From: Gammaproteobacteria bacterium
GTDB taxonomy: Bacteria > Pseudomonadota > Gammaproteobacteria > Eutrophobiales > Eutrophobiaceae
Direction: 5' to 3'
Assembly: GCA_026710545.1 (NCBI GenBank)
Contig: JAPOQU010000114.1
Coordinates: forward strand, 1 to 63,586
DNA length: 63,586 nucleotides
The translations under genes were made by a program, and so were the position numbers. How positions within the stretch are numbered: position 1 is the stretch's first letter; the number at the start of each line of letters is the position of its first letter. Under the pieces are notes generated by a model. It was not told the origin of the DNA. It was given only the letters and a program-made list of their open reading frames with translations, and made no database searches. Below are positions 9,602-19,998 of the stretch, in pieces.

Positions 9602-12313
9602 TCATTCGGGGTGCCGGACTCCATGCGTCTCCGCTTCCCCAGGTACAAGACAGGCCAGATTCTCTACGGCCGGCAAACCAAACGGGAGATCCAGCGTGTC
9701 GAGATGCGACTCGACGTACTGCCGCGCATCCGCCATGAGATCCGCAACGTCGTAAGCCGGGTACGCATCCGCAAACGCCAGGCTGCGGGGTTTGTCGGCC
9801 AGCGGGTTCAGGCGCTGCATCAGCTCCCAGTCACGAACCAGGGTCCATGCCCCGTCACCACCCGACTGGGCGGCTACGACGACGGCGCGAATGGGGCCAT
9901 CCGAGCCCGTGATGCGGTCCCGCACACTGAACACGAAGATCGGCGCGGCCAAGCCGCGGACGGCACCGAAGGCCCCGGTCAGCACCACCGCATCCCGAAC
10001 CGCTCGGTCGACGACCCGCAGACCGACCCCCGCGACATCCTCCCCGTCCTCCGGTTGTGGCTCCCGGGCGAACAAGAGGTCGTAGCGATCGACCACAGCG
10101 ATCGAGAAGTCGTCCTTCCACTCTTCCGGCGGGCGAAAGCGCAGGCGGCAGTCCTCCACTTGGTCGGGCCGCCGACCACGGACGGCGAGAACCGCTTTGA
10201 AAAACGGCACCAAGTCCGGCAGATCCACCCGCGGGATCTGGCCTGCTACCGCTCCGAAGTCGAAACGCGCGACATGGCCGACGAGATTGCGGACGGTGTT
10301 CACCGCGTCGTCGCCGCCGAACGTCGCGGTCTCCTTGTCGAACCACTCGCCGAGCGTTTGCCCCCTGAGAGTGGGGTCGGCGTCGGCAAACATTCTGGTG
10401 AACATGCGCGGCGATGTCATCCCGATTACAAGATGGCGAATGTCCTCCGGATCGTCCATCGCGCTCCGGAAAGCCAAGTTGATTCGCGTCAGCTTCTCGT
10501 CCAGAAGATCCCAGATTCGGCTCTCCACCGTGTCCGGATTCCGCACCGTGACTACATCGACAGGGTCGGTTTGGCCGTAGCGGCTCAAGCGCCCCACGCG
10601 CTGATGAAGGCGCATCGGATTCCACGGCAGATCCACATGAATCAAGGCGCTACAATGCTCCTGAAGGTCGACGCCCTCGCCGGCCGCTTCGGTGGAAACG
10701 AGAAAACGAACTTCCCCCCGGTTGAACCGTGCTGCCGCACTGTGTCGGTCTTCCGTTCGTCCCGATATGCTGCCGGACGAATCCTGCACATCCTCGACGA
10801 AGCCGTCGCCGTTGATGAACGCCACGCATCCATCGCCGTAGCGCTTGTGCAACGCACTCATGAGCAACGCCTGGGTCGCCTTGTATTCCGTGAAGAAGAG
10901 CACTGACCTGTCGGCGAACGACTCGTCGACCACGGTGAGGATGCGCTCGATCTTCGTCTCGTCGGTTACATCGTTTGCCGCCGCCAGCAATTCCTCGAGG
11001 GCCGGAATCTCGTCAGGATTGAGATCGACTCCGCGCAGGGTCTCCGCCACCCGCTCTTCCAGCCGACTGATTTCGTCCTGATTGGCCGGGTCGTCCTCGG
11101 CCAGCAGCTCTTGCAACCGCGCCAGATTCTCGCGCGACTCCTCCAATCTGCCCTTCGCCTGACGGAGACGGACGAGCCGTCGAGCAAGGGCCCGTCGCAC
11201 TGCCGCCACAGAACTCGACGCCAGCTTCTGCATCGTGATCAGTACCAGGATTACCGTGCGCCGATCCTGGGAGCCGAGACCGGCCGCGTAGGCTTTCCCA
11301 GTCACGATGAACTGCGTGAGCTGCTCGTAGAATCGAGCCTCTTGCGGCGAGTAGGTGTAGGTTTCGCGCCGTGATTGCACCGGGGTGAACAGCGGCTCGC
11401 CGGACATGTCCGTGACGGACTGCTTGTTGTTGCGAATCATGACGCTGCGGAGCTTCTCGGCCTGCTCTTCGAGAGGCTGTTCGGGATTGAAGTCGTCAGG
11501 TCGGACCAGCTTCAGCAGAGACAGGAATCCCTTGTCCTTGCCCCGGTGCGGCGTGCCGGTGAACAGCACCAGGGACTGTATCTTGCCTCGTTCTTGCAGG
11601 CCCTCCACAAGCTGGTAGGACAGCGTGCGATGGCCCTGTTCGTCGACGTTCATGTGATGGGCTTCGTCGATGAACACTAGATCCCAAGGCTGGGCGTCGA
11701 ACAGGCGCTCCCAACGATTACCCTTGTCGAGACGCAACGTATGTGCCGAGGCGATGACCCGGTCATGCGTATTCCAGAAGTCGGAAGCTTCCGTATCGGC
11801 GTCGGGAACGTAGATCGAGAGTCGGATGTCGAACATTTCACGCAGCCGCACCTGCCACTGCCCGACCAGACTGGCGGGCGCCAGGATTAGCAGCCGGCGC
11901 ACGCGCCCCGACGACAGCAGTGGGGTGAGGATGAGACCCGCTTCGATGGTCTTGCCAAGCCCTACGTCGTCCGCCACCAGCCATCGTGTGGGCCACGATT
12001 CGAGCACCCTCTTGCACACCCAGAGCTGGTGCGGCAGCAAGGCAATTCGGGATCGCGAGAAGACACCCCAGGCGTCGTTCACCGAACGGATGCACTCGCC
12101 GAGGATTCGCGTGACGACATGCAGTGCGGGGTCGAGTCGTCCAGCGGACATTCGCTCCGCCAGACCCTCGACGAGCTCGAGGTCGGCGGCCAAGCATGCT
12201 TCTATCCCGTGCTCGAAGCGGACGACGATGCTGTCGCCCTGATCCAGCACGACCTGGCCAGCACCGAAGCGGGAGTGGCGCACTGCCGCGTTCGTGTTGA
12301 AGGGTGCCGTCAT
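9602..12313 (-). CDS. SNF2/RapA-type DEAH helicase, second gene of candidate defence pair
   Basis: A 903-residue superfamily 2 ATPase. A short beta-rich N-terminal module (RHSRFGAGQVVLDQGDSIVVRFEHG, residues 12-36) is followed by the helicase core with Walker A DVGLGKTIEAG (116-126), DEAH (216-219), motif III LFTGTPHRGKDKG and, in the second RecA lobe, STEAAGEGVDLQ and HQRVGRLSRYGQ. A long coiled insertion (about residues 360-440) separates the lobes. About 250 C-terminal residues show no motif I recognise. The architecture resembles RapA and DrmD-type helicases of phage defence systems. The ATG overlaps the stop of the 2,562-residue gene by four bases (ATGA), so the two are coupled and probably work together. 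Confidence 0.85.
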   Translation of the reverse strand: MTAPFNTNAAVRHSRFGAGQVVLDQGDSIVVRFEHGIEACLAADLELVEGLAERMSAGRLDPALHVVTRILGECIRSVNDAWGVFSRSRIALLPHQLWVCKRVLESWPTRWLVADDVGLGKTIEAGLILTPLLSSGRVRRLLILAPASLVGQWQVRLREMFDIRLSIYVPDADTEASDFWNTHDRVIASAHTLRLDKGNRWERLFDAQPWDLVFIDEAHHMNVDEQGHRTLSYQLVEGLQERGKIQSLVLFTGTPHRGKDKGFLSLLKLVRPDDFNPEQPLEEQAEKLRSVMIRNNKQSVTDMSGEPLFTPVQSRRETYTYSPQEARFYEQLTQFIVTGKAYAAGLGSQDRRTVILVLITMQKLASSSVAAVRRALARRLVRLRQAKGRLEESRENLARLQELLAEDDPANQDEISRLEERVAETLRGVDLNPDEIPALEELLAAANDVTDETKIERILTVVDESFADRSVLFFTEYKATQALLMSALHKRYGDGCVAFINGDGFVEDVQDSSGSISGRTEDRHSAAARFNRGEVRFLVSTEAAGEGVDLQEHCSALIHVDLPWNPMRLHQRVGRLSRYGQTDPVDVVTVRNPDTVESRIWDLLDEKLTRINLAFRSAMDDPEDIRHLVIGMTSPRMFTRMFADADPTLRGQTLGEWFDKETATFGGDDAVNTVRNLVGHVARFDFGAVAGQIPRVDLPDLVPFFKAVLAVRGRRPDQVEDCRLRFRPPEEWKDDFSIAVVDRYDLLFAREPQPEDGEDVAGVGLRVVDRAVRDAVVLTGAFGAVRGLAAPIFVFSVRDRITGSDGPIRAVVVAAQSGGDGAWTLVRDWELMQRLNPLADKPRSLAFADAYPAYDVADLMADARQYVESHLDTLDLPFGLPAVENLACLVPGEAETHGVRHPE

Positions 12314-15300
12314 TGCTCCAGGCCGAACCGGTGGCGCAGATCGGTGTCGGAGACTACGTGCCGAAGCGGTATGTCGAATGCCAAGTGAAGATTCGGGGTT
12401 TCCGTCCCCAACTCGGTCGCCAGAAAGTCGAAGATGGCGCGCGCCTTGTCCGAGTTGGCCATGCCGTCGTCCGGCCGATCGAGACCGAGAGGTTCAAGCA
12501 GCCGAAGCACCTGCTCCGATGGTACCCAGCAGTCCCGGAACAGATGATCGCCCTTGACGACTTCCAGGCGCACAAGCTCCCGAAGAATCCAGTGGAGGCC
12601 CATGCCGAGCGGCGCGGGCGGAGCATCGAAGTGTGTACCCACACCTGTGAGTGCTTCGTCGACACGTGGCGCAAGCAAGCGGGTGGCTTGGTACATGCTT
12701 TCAGGTCGTCGTCCGGCAGACGTAAGCAGACGAACATAGACATCCTGAAACCGACTGAGCTGGTAGATTGCGGGAAACAGGGACATCCAGCGCGGATAGG
12801 TCAGCTTGGCCAATGCGTCGTCTTGCCAGTCTCGCAGCACTCCCATCCAGGCACCGGCATCGTCGGGGGTCTTGAATACCTCCCACCATCCCTGCCCGTG
12901 GACCAACTCGAGAAAGCTACGGTGATGAGAGTCCTGAGCACGACCGAGGCTGCGACACGCGCCCAGAACCAGCAGGGCGAGCCAGTGATCGACCGAGCCC
13001 ATTCGCAGGCGGGCCGCAATACCGTCTCTCCGCAGCCAATCCGGCCAAGCGTCCCTCTCGTAGTCCGAGATCACCTCACCGCGTACGGCCTCGTCATCCC
13101 ACCATTCCAATAGCTGTTGGAAGAAGATGCCGGAGTCCGGTCGGCCCGGCTCCGGTTGGAACTCCGGCGCACGGAACCGGTCGGGAAACAGAGCGCCCAG
13201 CAGTGACTGGTGACGCCAGTGTTCTTCGCACTGGTCTTCCACCAATCGGCAGACGTCTTCGTACTCTCGAAGCCAGAGCGGTCGCCCTTCGATGGGAACA
13301 AGATGCTGCAGAACGCTGGATCCGATCTCACCGTGCAGCAGGTAATGAATCGCCGCAGGTTGGAGGTCCTCGGGAAGGTCCGCGCACCACTCCGCCATCA
13401 TTGCGGCGTCGACACGATGCTGAACACGAAGCCACCGGAACACCCGCCAATCTTCGCTGCGTTCGATGTACGCCGGATCGAGGACCCGGTCGTCGGGTGC
13501 GAAGGCCGCCCGCAGGAGCTCGTCCCTGCCGTCCGCGTCAGTGTGATCGACCAAGTCCGAGGTATCATGCAGAAGAAGGCTTCGCAGTGGCTGGAGACTT
13601 CCATCCGCTGCCCGGGCCTTGAGGGCGCGGCGCCAAGTTACGCCTTGCGGATCGTACGCGTCGAAGTTCGAATCCCCACCTCCGTCGATGGGTCGCAACG
13701 CGTGCAACCGCTCCGGCGTCAAGTAGTGTTCCCACCGTTCAGCCAGCTCCGCAAACACGTTGGATGGACGAAGCGGAATCGGAGCGATGAAATTTCCCTC
13801 CGTCCCCGCGAGATTGCACAGCGGACGGAGGAGTTGCTCGACTTCAACCGAGACGACGCAGCGGCCGTCAACCAACGCCGTCAAGTCTTCGTCTTCAATT
13901 GCAACGAGGACGGCGCACATGTGACTGTCGAAATCGCCGCTCGCGACTTCAATCTGCACGTCCGATGTCAGCGGAGGAAGCAATGGCTGGAATGGTGCGG
14001 GAAGACCCGAGGGCACGGCCGAGCAGGCGCTCATCCAGGCCGACAGTCCACGCCCGTTCCCATGCAACTCGAGGAGAAACCTCCGGCGCAGTGCATCAGG
14101 GTTGTCCAAGCCACACGCGAGAACCCGCCAGAACGACGACAGGAAGCCCCGCACGTCACGGATGACCAGAGGGTCATGTGACGCATCCGCTGGATCGACC
14201 ACCACGTTGTGAAGCTCAATCAGACCCCGTCCAAGCGCTTCACCGAGGCCGCCGGCCGTCCGAAGGGTCGTATCGTCATCGAGCGATACATGGGTCCGGC
14301 CGGGGTCGAGCTTGAAGGGTCCATTGACGACGTATCCGCAGCCCCAACTCTCGCTCGTGGGCGTGACGTTCCAGAGGAACGGCACCTCCTCCTCCGGGTC
14401 GAAGGCCGTCGGAACATCCTCTCGGAGACCGACGGCCAGTGCCACGGTACCCATGTCTTCCCGTCCCGCGTCGGCGGGCCGGAAACGAAGGATTCGCCAG
14501 CGCCCGTCATGGTCGGGCAGCTCGGTTTGGGCGCCGACCGACCACCCGGGCGCGCCGTCGATGGGCTGTGCGTCGAAGACGTGGACGCCGGGAAACGGTC
14601 CGCCTTCCACAACGACTTTCCGCACTTGCCGCGCAAAAACGGGCAACAGGACACGTGTGAAGGCGAAGCGACGGAAGAGCCGCCCGATAAGAGTCCGCGC
14701 TTCGACGTCCTGGCGCAACGGCAACCTGACGCGGGTGGATCGACGGCCTTCGATCATCCATGAGTCCGTTTCGTCCGGGACAGGCCGTTCCCGCGGCAGC
14801 AAGCCCCCGGCAATGGTGAAGGCGATGAAGCCGCTGACCACGGACGGAGACGAAGAGACGAGATGAACGGACTTGAAGCCGAGGCCAAAGCGACCGGTGG
14901 TCGAAGACGATGAGGATTTTCCGGGCGCCTCACCGGGCTTGCCGCTCAGATTCATGAGCATCATGAAGTAGAGGTCCTGATCCCACTGACGCTCCCGCCT
15001 GGCCGGGAACGCCGCGCCTCCGGTGTCGTTGACTGGACGTCCCCAGTGCATGACGTCCACGGTGGGAGTGCTGTCATGTTCGTGGACTCGGATCAGGAGA
15101 CGGCGAGTGGCGGGCGGCAGCGGCCCACCCTTGATCTCGGTGGCCTCCGCAAGCGCATCGTCGGCATTCTGCGCAAGCTCCAACAGCACGCTGTCGTGTC
15201 CGTAGCCGTACCGCTGTATCAACTCGTTGACCCGCTTCCACAAGAATGACTGGTGCTGAGGTTCCTCGACGAGGGCCTCCAAGCGGTCCAGGGCTTCCCT

Positions 15301-18300
15301 CTCGATTTTGAGTGCTTCTTCAGAGGGCGCCTGCTCTCGCTTCCGTTGCGCTCGCTCGGCCTCCCTAAGCGCGCCCTGGAGCAGTTCGCTCTCCTGCACA
15401 TCGAGCTGCTGAAGCGTTAGTGGCAAGTGCGCCCTGATGGACGCGAGCACGGGACCAAAGTCCGCCTGGGACCCTTTACCCCATCGAGACCACCAGGCGT
15501 TCACATGCTCGCGGGGCAGCTTGAGGTACCGGGATGCCCATCTCTCGACGGTGCGGCCGAGCAACCGGATGAGGTGGGAACTGGAGCGGTTCTGCGGCTC
15601 GACGTCGCGCAGAGCGATTTCCCAGAAGGCACCAAGCGGTGCCAGCGCCGAAAACTGCGAGGGGGGATGCGGAACAGGATCGACGGCGAACAGCGTATCG
15701 CCATCGGCTTCTGCCTCCATCTCCACCCTCGATCCGAGGACGTTCACGGCACTGACTCGGTCACCACGAGCGACCTGAGGCGAGACCCATACACTGACGG
15801 CGTGCCGGTCCAATCCCTCTATCGGCTCGATGGCAACGTCTTCGCCCAGCCATTGCTGGGAGAGGTCCCCGATCCGATTGTTCAAGCCGTTTCCCAACAA
15901 GCTGAGAAACGCCCCCACGGCGCCATGTTGGACTCGGCCACGCCAAGGCTCGAAGTACTTCTCCAGCGCAAGCAATCCCGTTCCAGCCGGACTGCTTACA
16001 ACACTGCTCGCGTGGTGAACCGGATCAACACCGCTCAACCGGAGTATGGAGCGAAGCTCGGGAAGCAGCCGGTGCCGTCGCGCTACGCCGGTTTCGGTTC
16101 TCGCGACATCTTGGCTGGCGTGCCAATTGCCATCTTGGGTGGGTAGATCAATCTGTGGAAGGGCGCGAGCGAAAAAGTCGTCATTTTCCGCGAAGCATTC
16201 CAAGTATCTAAGGAACAGGCGCCCACCGGGAGAACCCTTTGCCGGTCTGGAGCCGGCGAGGCTCATCAGTATTTCAATCTGACGTTCCGGGGGGATTGGG
16301 GCACAGAGCGCCTTCACAAGCTTCACAAGAGGTTCCGAAGAATCTGGCAGCCGGTCGCCGCCGTACCCGACTACCCGGGCGGTCGCATGCACTAACTTCC
16401 AACCGGGATGGCTACCTGTGAGGGTCGTTTGCAGGGCATTCTCGACCAGGTAAGCGTCGACAAGACCGGGCTTCGACATGACGAGCCACGCGCCACCTTC
16501 GACCTGCTCGACCCGATCCGATACCACGGCGTCAACCATCCGCTGAACTTGGCGCTCGTGACCCAGGCGCCCGAGAAGTTCTCGAACCACAGGTTCCGCC
16601 GTCCCCCATATTCCTGAATCGACGGCTTCGGGAATCTGCTTGTCCCCGAAGGCACCGGCTGCGGCCAGACCAGCGACGGCATGCAGCAGTTCCTTCGGAA
16701 TAATGAGCACCGCATCCGGTGCGAGGGCGCCGCCATCGCGCCGGGGTAGCCAAAGACGACGTCTGAGCATGTCACGCAATGCGCCATTCTGCGGCAGGAG
16801 CACTGGCCCTTCCGAAGATCGAACGCTGTGCGCGATTTGTTCAGCGAAACGCCAGGGGCGCGAGTTCTCCAACATGAGTTGCAGAAGGCCATCGTGGTCC
16901 ATATCAGGAACCGAGTCGTAGAGATGGGCAATCTGGGGTTCCGGATCCAGGAGGCGTACCTCCGCTTCGAGTTCCGGCGGCAACCGCAATTTGTCCATCC
17001 TTCCCGACGAACGTCGTGCTCGGTGGTTGAACGCCCCGCGTACTCCATCAACCCCCCGGTGCAGTGGCATCATGGACCACCGTTCCCGCTCTTCGTGCGA
17101 CACGCTGTGCAAGTCCTGGAGCAGTTGCAGTGCCTCTTCGTCGCTGAGCTCCGTCCAGTCCACGGGTTTGTCCAGGCAGTCACCGAGCAGGCTATATAGT
17201 GTCTGGTAATCGGTCTGACCGACGGAAAGGGCTTCAAGAGCGTCTTGCGGAAGCGACTCCACCAACGTCTCTTGAACCGCGCACCATGACCGGTCCAACA
17301 GGCGCAGCAGGATGCGCATTGCTCGACCGTTTCCGGTGCGGTTATGGAACAGCTCTGCGTCCTCTCCGACGACGCCTGCGGCACGCCCGGCCAGAAGTAC
17401 ACGTGCGGCCCGGCGAATATCGGTGTTATCCAATGCTTCTGGTACTAGCCGCATCAGCAAGGGTTTCCGACATGCAGGATCGGCAAGCGCCTTGGCCCGA
17501 AGCACCGCACTGGCCAAAGCATCCGGCGCCGGTAACGGCACATCCGCGGCTATGGATGCCACCGCGTGGCCGCTGACCATCCAGACGGCTTCGTCGAGCG
17601 CCTTCGCGAGTTCCATGACGGCTGGCTTTGGGTCGGAAGGGTATTCCGGCTGGTTTCCGTCCGTGCCGTCGTTATCCGAATCCCCCGAATCCAGACTGGC
17701 GAATACACGGCGGTTCTCGATGTGGTGGCGCAGTTCAGTGATGGACCAAGCTTCCTCCCGGTCCTCAGGCAACCTGCTCACTCGCAACAAAGGCAGTCTA
17801 ACCAGGTGCTCGCCTAAGGGACGGTGGTGTCGTGTGGAAAGTAGACTCTCAGCGAGCAGAAGCCGGGAGTGGCGCAATCGCTCCGATTCGCCTCCCGCTT
17901 CCAAACGTCGTCCCAAGGTATGCAGCGCTCGATCCAGCCGTTCCTGGTCACGCTGAGGAACCGGTGGCGACTCGCCTTTACGGCGTCCGAACGGCACAGG
18001 GAACAACCCCTCGCCAAACACATCTCCAGCAGCGAGTTCGGTGACCGCCTGTTGGCTGCCCACGGGTGTTTCAACCAGCCAAGCATTCGGCAGCGCCCCG
18101 CACAGACCCCGCCACGCTTCCCGCAGCTCGTCGCGGGATTCTCGAGAGACGGAGCGTCGAGTCGTATGGGCAAGCGCCCCGTCGCCAATCCGTCCCAGAA
18201 GCCACCGAACCACCGTAGCGGCACGAATGTCCTCGTCACGGGCCTCCGAGCCAAGGGCATGACGGACAACTCCTTCGATCCATCGCAGTGACTGCGGGGA

Positions 18301-19998
18301 CCCAAACACATCGCCCGGAATGCAGTCCAGTAGGCGTTCGAAGCGGGCGACCGACCAGTCATCGAGGTCGCCTGCAAGGCGAGGGGCATCATCGTCAATG
18401 AATACGACGTCGTCCGTGCATTCGTCGCACGAGGCTGTGAACCGCTCGCTAACGACTTCCGGCGCCTGATCCCAATTTGGGATTGACAGAACGGGGTACG
18501 TGCTCGCGTCTAACGCTTTCCATCGAATTCCGTCGGCGGTGATGATTGGCAGCAGCCAATGCCGTTGCCGGATCAAGGCCAAGCGGTTCTCGACCATATC
18601 CGTGCGGACGACCGCATTTAGCAACCTCAGCGCCGCGCGCTCGTCGATTCCGACAACCGCATTGGCAAGGGCGCTAGGAAGCAAAGAGAGCAGCAATTTT
18701 TCGCATAGCGCCCGATTCCAACGAACGCGCATGCCGTCATCACCCGCGGGATCCGTTACGCCGGGAATGGACCTCCGGTCTTGGGAGGGCCAGAAGTAGC
18801 CGTGCAGGATGACCTCCCAGGCGGGCGAAGGACCCTTACATTCGACGATCGCACTGGACTGCGGATCGGGACCGTCGTCCAGCGGGAGGAACGCGGCCCA
18901 GCGAAGCCGTATTCCCGACAGATCGGCATCCAAATCGCTGGGTCGCAACACAGTGATCGCGGCGTGGGCGAGAGCTTTCCGAGGCTCCGAGGAGTAGCGA
19001 CCGTTCTCCCACTTCGGAGATTGTGGCCAATCCGACCGCGACCGAAGTTGGCGCAAGTCCTCACTGCCGCGTGCCTCGATTCCCACAACGGTCCAGCTCC
19101 GATCGTCGGAGGCAATCTTACCCTCGAACGTCCGGTCGGGAAGACACCCGCCGTCCTCCTCATATCGTCCCACCCAACCCACGGTCTGCCGCTCCACGCG
19201 CACCAGCCTCACGCGGTCGCGCAGACTTTCCGGCCCTGCCGCACGTTCCACACCAATAGAATGGAGATGCCCGCACTGCGCCAGAAGCAGCGTAGCGGGT
19301 GCGGAGCATCCAAATCGGGCACAGAGATCATCCGGCTGCGGATTGCGTTCACCCAAACCATATTGGCGACCCTCCACACCCCGATCCCGATGTTCGGTAC
19401 GCCGCAATGGTAGCCACAGCAGGAGGCCGTTGCTTGTATTCCCAAGAAGCTCCGTCGTTACGGACCGCAACCGCTCTACGTCAATCTCGTCCCAGTCGGG
19501 GTGCAGGGGATCGGCGTCTCCCTTCTCCCCAGTGCCGGCCCACGGGTTCAGAACGCCGGCCCGCCACTCTGACTTCTCAGCACCCATGTATAGAAATGCC
19601 TCGCAGATATGGAAAACGCTCTTCAGCCCAATGCCAAACGTTCCGATCTTGCTGGCCTCATCCTCCTTCGAGCCGCCGATGGCCTTATGCAGCGCCTCGC
19701 GGTCCTTATCTGGAAACGGCCCGTCGTTCGCTGCCAAAAGTGCAGGCCCACGGAGCAGGCTGTTTCGCGCATCGGGCCAGCCGTGCTCCAGCACCGTGAG
19801 TACGAGCCGTTGCGCACCTGCGTCGTCGGCGTTCTGTACCAGTTCCCGGAACAGCGTGCGTCCATCCCCGGCGTCCCTGTAGACGTCGGCCAAGAGAGTC
19901 TGGATTGCCTTGATCTCATCAAGTGGGCTTCGGACGATGCCGGTGTCGGTACGAACATCAACATCAGATAATCGCTTTGTGTTAGTACCCCCTTTCAT
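12310..19998 (-). CDS. giant protein with two sacsin/Hsp90-like ATPase modules
   Basis: A single uninterrupted frame of 2,562 residues. The first GHKL-type ATPase module is near the N-terminus: LFRELVQNADDAG (E52, N56, D58), then LLAANDGPFPDKDREALHKAI and IGTFGIGLKSVFHICE. A second, separately diverged module begins about residue 1,590 with LLELAQNADDALAEA and continues to RFGLGFKSVHLVSSSP. The N-terminal context resembles the sacsin repeat ATPase domain found in eukaryotic sacsin and in bacterial conflict systems. Between and after them are about 1,400 and 850 residues with no domain I can name. The first codons are AT-rich, unlike the rest of the gene. It is followed, with a four-base overlap, by the helicase. 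A role in anti-phage defence is inference. Confidence 0.8.
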   Translation of the reverse strand: MKGGTNTKRLSDVDVRTDTGIVRSPLDEIKAIQTLLADVYRDAGDGRTLFRELVQNADDAGAQRLVLTVLEHGWPDARNSLLRGPALLAANDGPFPDKDREALHKAIGGSKEDEASKIGTFGIGLKSVFHICEAFLYMGAEKSEWRAGVLNPWAGTGEKGDADPLHPDWDEIDVERLRSVTTELLGNTSNGLLLWLPLRRTEHRDRGVEGRQYGLGERNPQPDDLCARFGCSAPATLLLAQCGHLHSIGVERAAGPESLRDRVRLVRVERQTVGWVGRYEEDGGCLPDRTFEGKIASDDRSWTVVGIEARGSEDLRQLRSRSDWPQSPKWENGRYSSEPRKALAHAAITVLRPSDLDADLSGIRLRWAAFLPLDDGPDPQSSAIVECKGPSPAWEVILHGYFWPSQDRRSIPGVTDPAGDDGMRVRWNRALCEKLLLSLLPSALANAVVGIDERAALRLLNAVVRTDMVENRLALIRQRHWLLPIITADGIRWKALDASTYPVLSIPNWDQAPEVVSERFTASCDECTDDVVFIDDDAPRLAGDLDDWSVARFERLLDCIPGDVFGSPQSLRWIEGVVRHALGSEARDEDIRAATVVRWLLGRIGDGALAHTTRRSVSRESRDELREAWRGLCGALPNAWLVETPVGSQQAVTELAAGDVFGEGLFPVPFGRRKGESPPVPQRDQERLDRALHTLGRRLEAGGESERLRHSRLLLAESLLSTRHHRPLGEHLVRLPLLRVSRLPEDREEAWSITELRHHIENRRVFASLDSGDSDNDGTDGNQPEYPSDPKPAVMELAKALDEAVWMVSGHAVASIAADVPLPAPDALASAVLRAKALADPACRKPLLMRLVPEALDNTDIRRAARVLLAGRAAGVVGEDAELFHNRTGNGRAMRILLRLLDRSWCAVQETLVESLPQDALEALSVGQTDYQTLYSLLGDCLDKPVDWTELSDEEALQLLQDLHSVSHEERERWSMMPLHRGVDGVRGAFNHRARRSSGRMDKLRLPPELEAEVRLLDPEPQIAHLYDSVPDMDHDGLLQLMLENSRPWRFAEQIAHSVRSSEGPVLLPQNGALRDMLRRRLWLPRRDGGALAPDAVLIIPKELLHAVAGLAAAGAFGDKQIPEAVDSGIWGTAEPVVRELLGRLGHERQVQRMVDAVVSDRVEQVEGGAWLVMSKPGLVDAYLVENALQTTLTGSHPGWKLVHATARVVGYGGDRLPDSSEPLVKLVKALCAPIPPERQIEILMSLAGSRPAKGSPGGRLFLRYLECFAENDDFFARALPQIDLPTQDGNWHASQDVARTETGVARRHRLLPELRSILRLSGVDPVHHASSVVSSPAGTGLLALEKYFEPWRGRVQHGAVGAFLSLLGNGLNNRIGDLSQQWLGEDVAIEPIEGLDRHAVSVWVSPQVARGDRVSAVNVLGSRVEMEAEADGDTLFAVDPVPHPPSQFSALAPLGAFWEIALRDVEPQNRSSSHLIRLLGRTVERWASRYLKLPREHVNAWWSRWGKGSQADFGPVLASIRAHLPLTLQQLDVQESELLQGALREAERAQRKREQAPSEEALKIEREALDRLEALVEEPQHQSFLWKRVNELIQRYGYGHDSVLLELAQNADDALAEATEIKGGPLPPATRRLLIRVHEHDSTPTVDVMHWGRPVNDTGGAAFPARRERQWDQDLYFMMLMNLSGKPGEAPGKSSSSSTTGRFGLGFKSVHLVSSSPSVVSGFIAFTIAGGLLPRERPVPDETDSWMIEGRRSTRVRLPLRQDVEARTLIGRLFRRFAFTRVLLPVFARQVRKVVVEGGPFPGVHVFDAQPIDGAPGWSVGAQTELPDHDGRWRILRFRPADAGREDMGTVALAVGLREDVPTAFDPEEEVPFLWNVTPTSESWGCGYVVNGPFKLDPGRTHVSLDDDTTLRTAGGLGEALGRGLIELHNVVVDPADASHDPLVIRDVRGFLSSFWRVLACGLDNPDALRRRFLLELHGNGRGLSAWMSACSAVPSGLPAPFQPLLPPLTSDVQIEVASGDFDSHMCAVLVAIEDEDLTALVDGRCVVSVEVEQLLRPLCNLAGTEGNFIAPIPLRPSNVFAELAERWEHYLTPERLHALRPIDGGGDSNFDAYDPQGVTWRRALKARAADGSLQPLRSLLLHDTSDLVDHTDADGRDELLRAAFAPDDRVLDPAYIERSEDWRVFRWLRVQHRVDAAMMAEWCADLPEDLQPAAIHYLLHGEIGSSVLQHLVPIEGRPLWLREYEDVCRLVEDQCEEHWRHQSLLGALFPDRFRAPEFQPEPGRPDSGIFFQQLLEWWDDEAVRGEVISDYERDAWPDWLRRDGIAARLRMGSVDHWLALLVLGACRSLGRAQDSHHRSFLELVHGQGWWEVFKTPDDAGAWMGVLRDWQDDALAKLTYPRWMSLFPAIYQLSRFQDVYVRLLTSAGRRPESMYQATRLLAPRVDEALTGVGTHFDAPPAPLGMGLHWILRELVRLEVVKGDHLFRDCWVPSEQVLRLLEPLGLDRPDDGMANSDKARAIFDFLATELGTETPNLHLAFDIPLRHVVSDTDLRHRFGLEQ

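Noticed and set aside
9533-10906. A 457-codon plus-strand frame opposite the helicase
   Set aside because: The helicase motifs are on the minus strand; the plus frame has no recognisable domain and only reflects high GC content.
12310-19998. The giant frame as an assembly artefact
   Set aside because: An uninterrupted 2,562-codon frame with two intact ATPase modules and a four-base overlap to the helicase is coherent; only its 5' edge coincides with the composition change.
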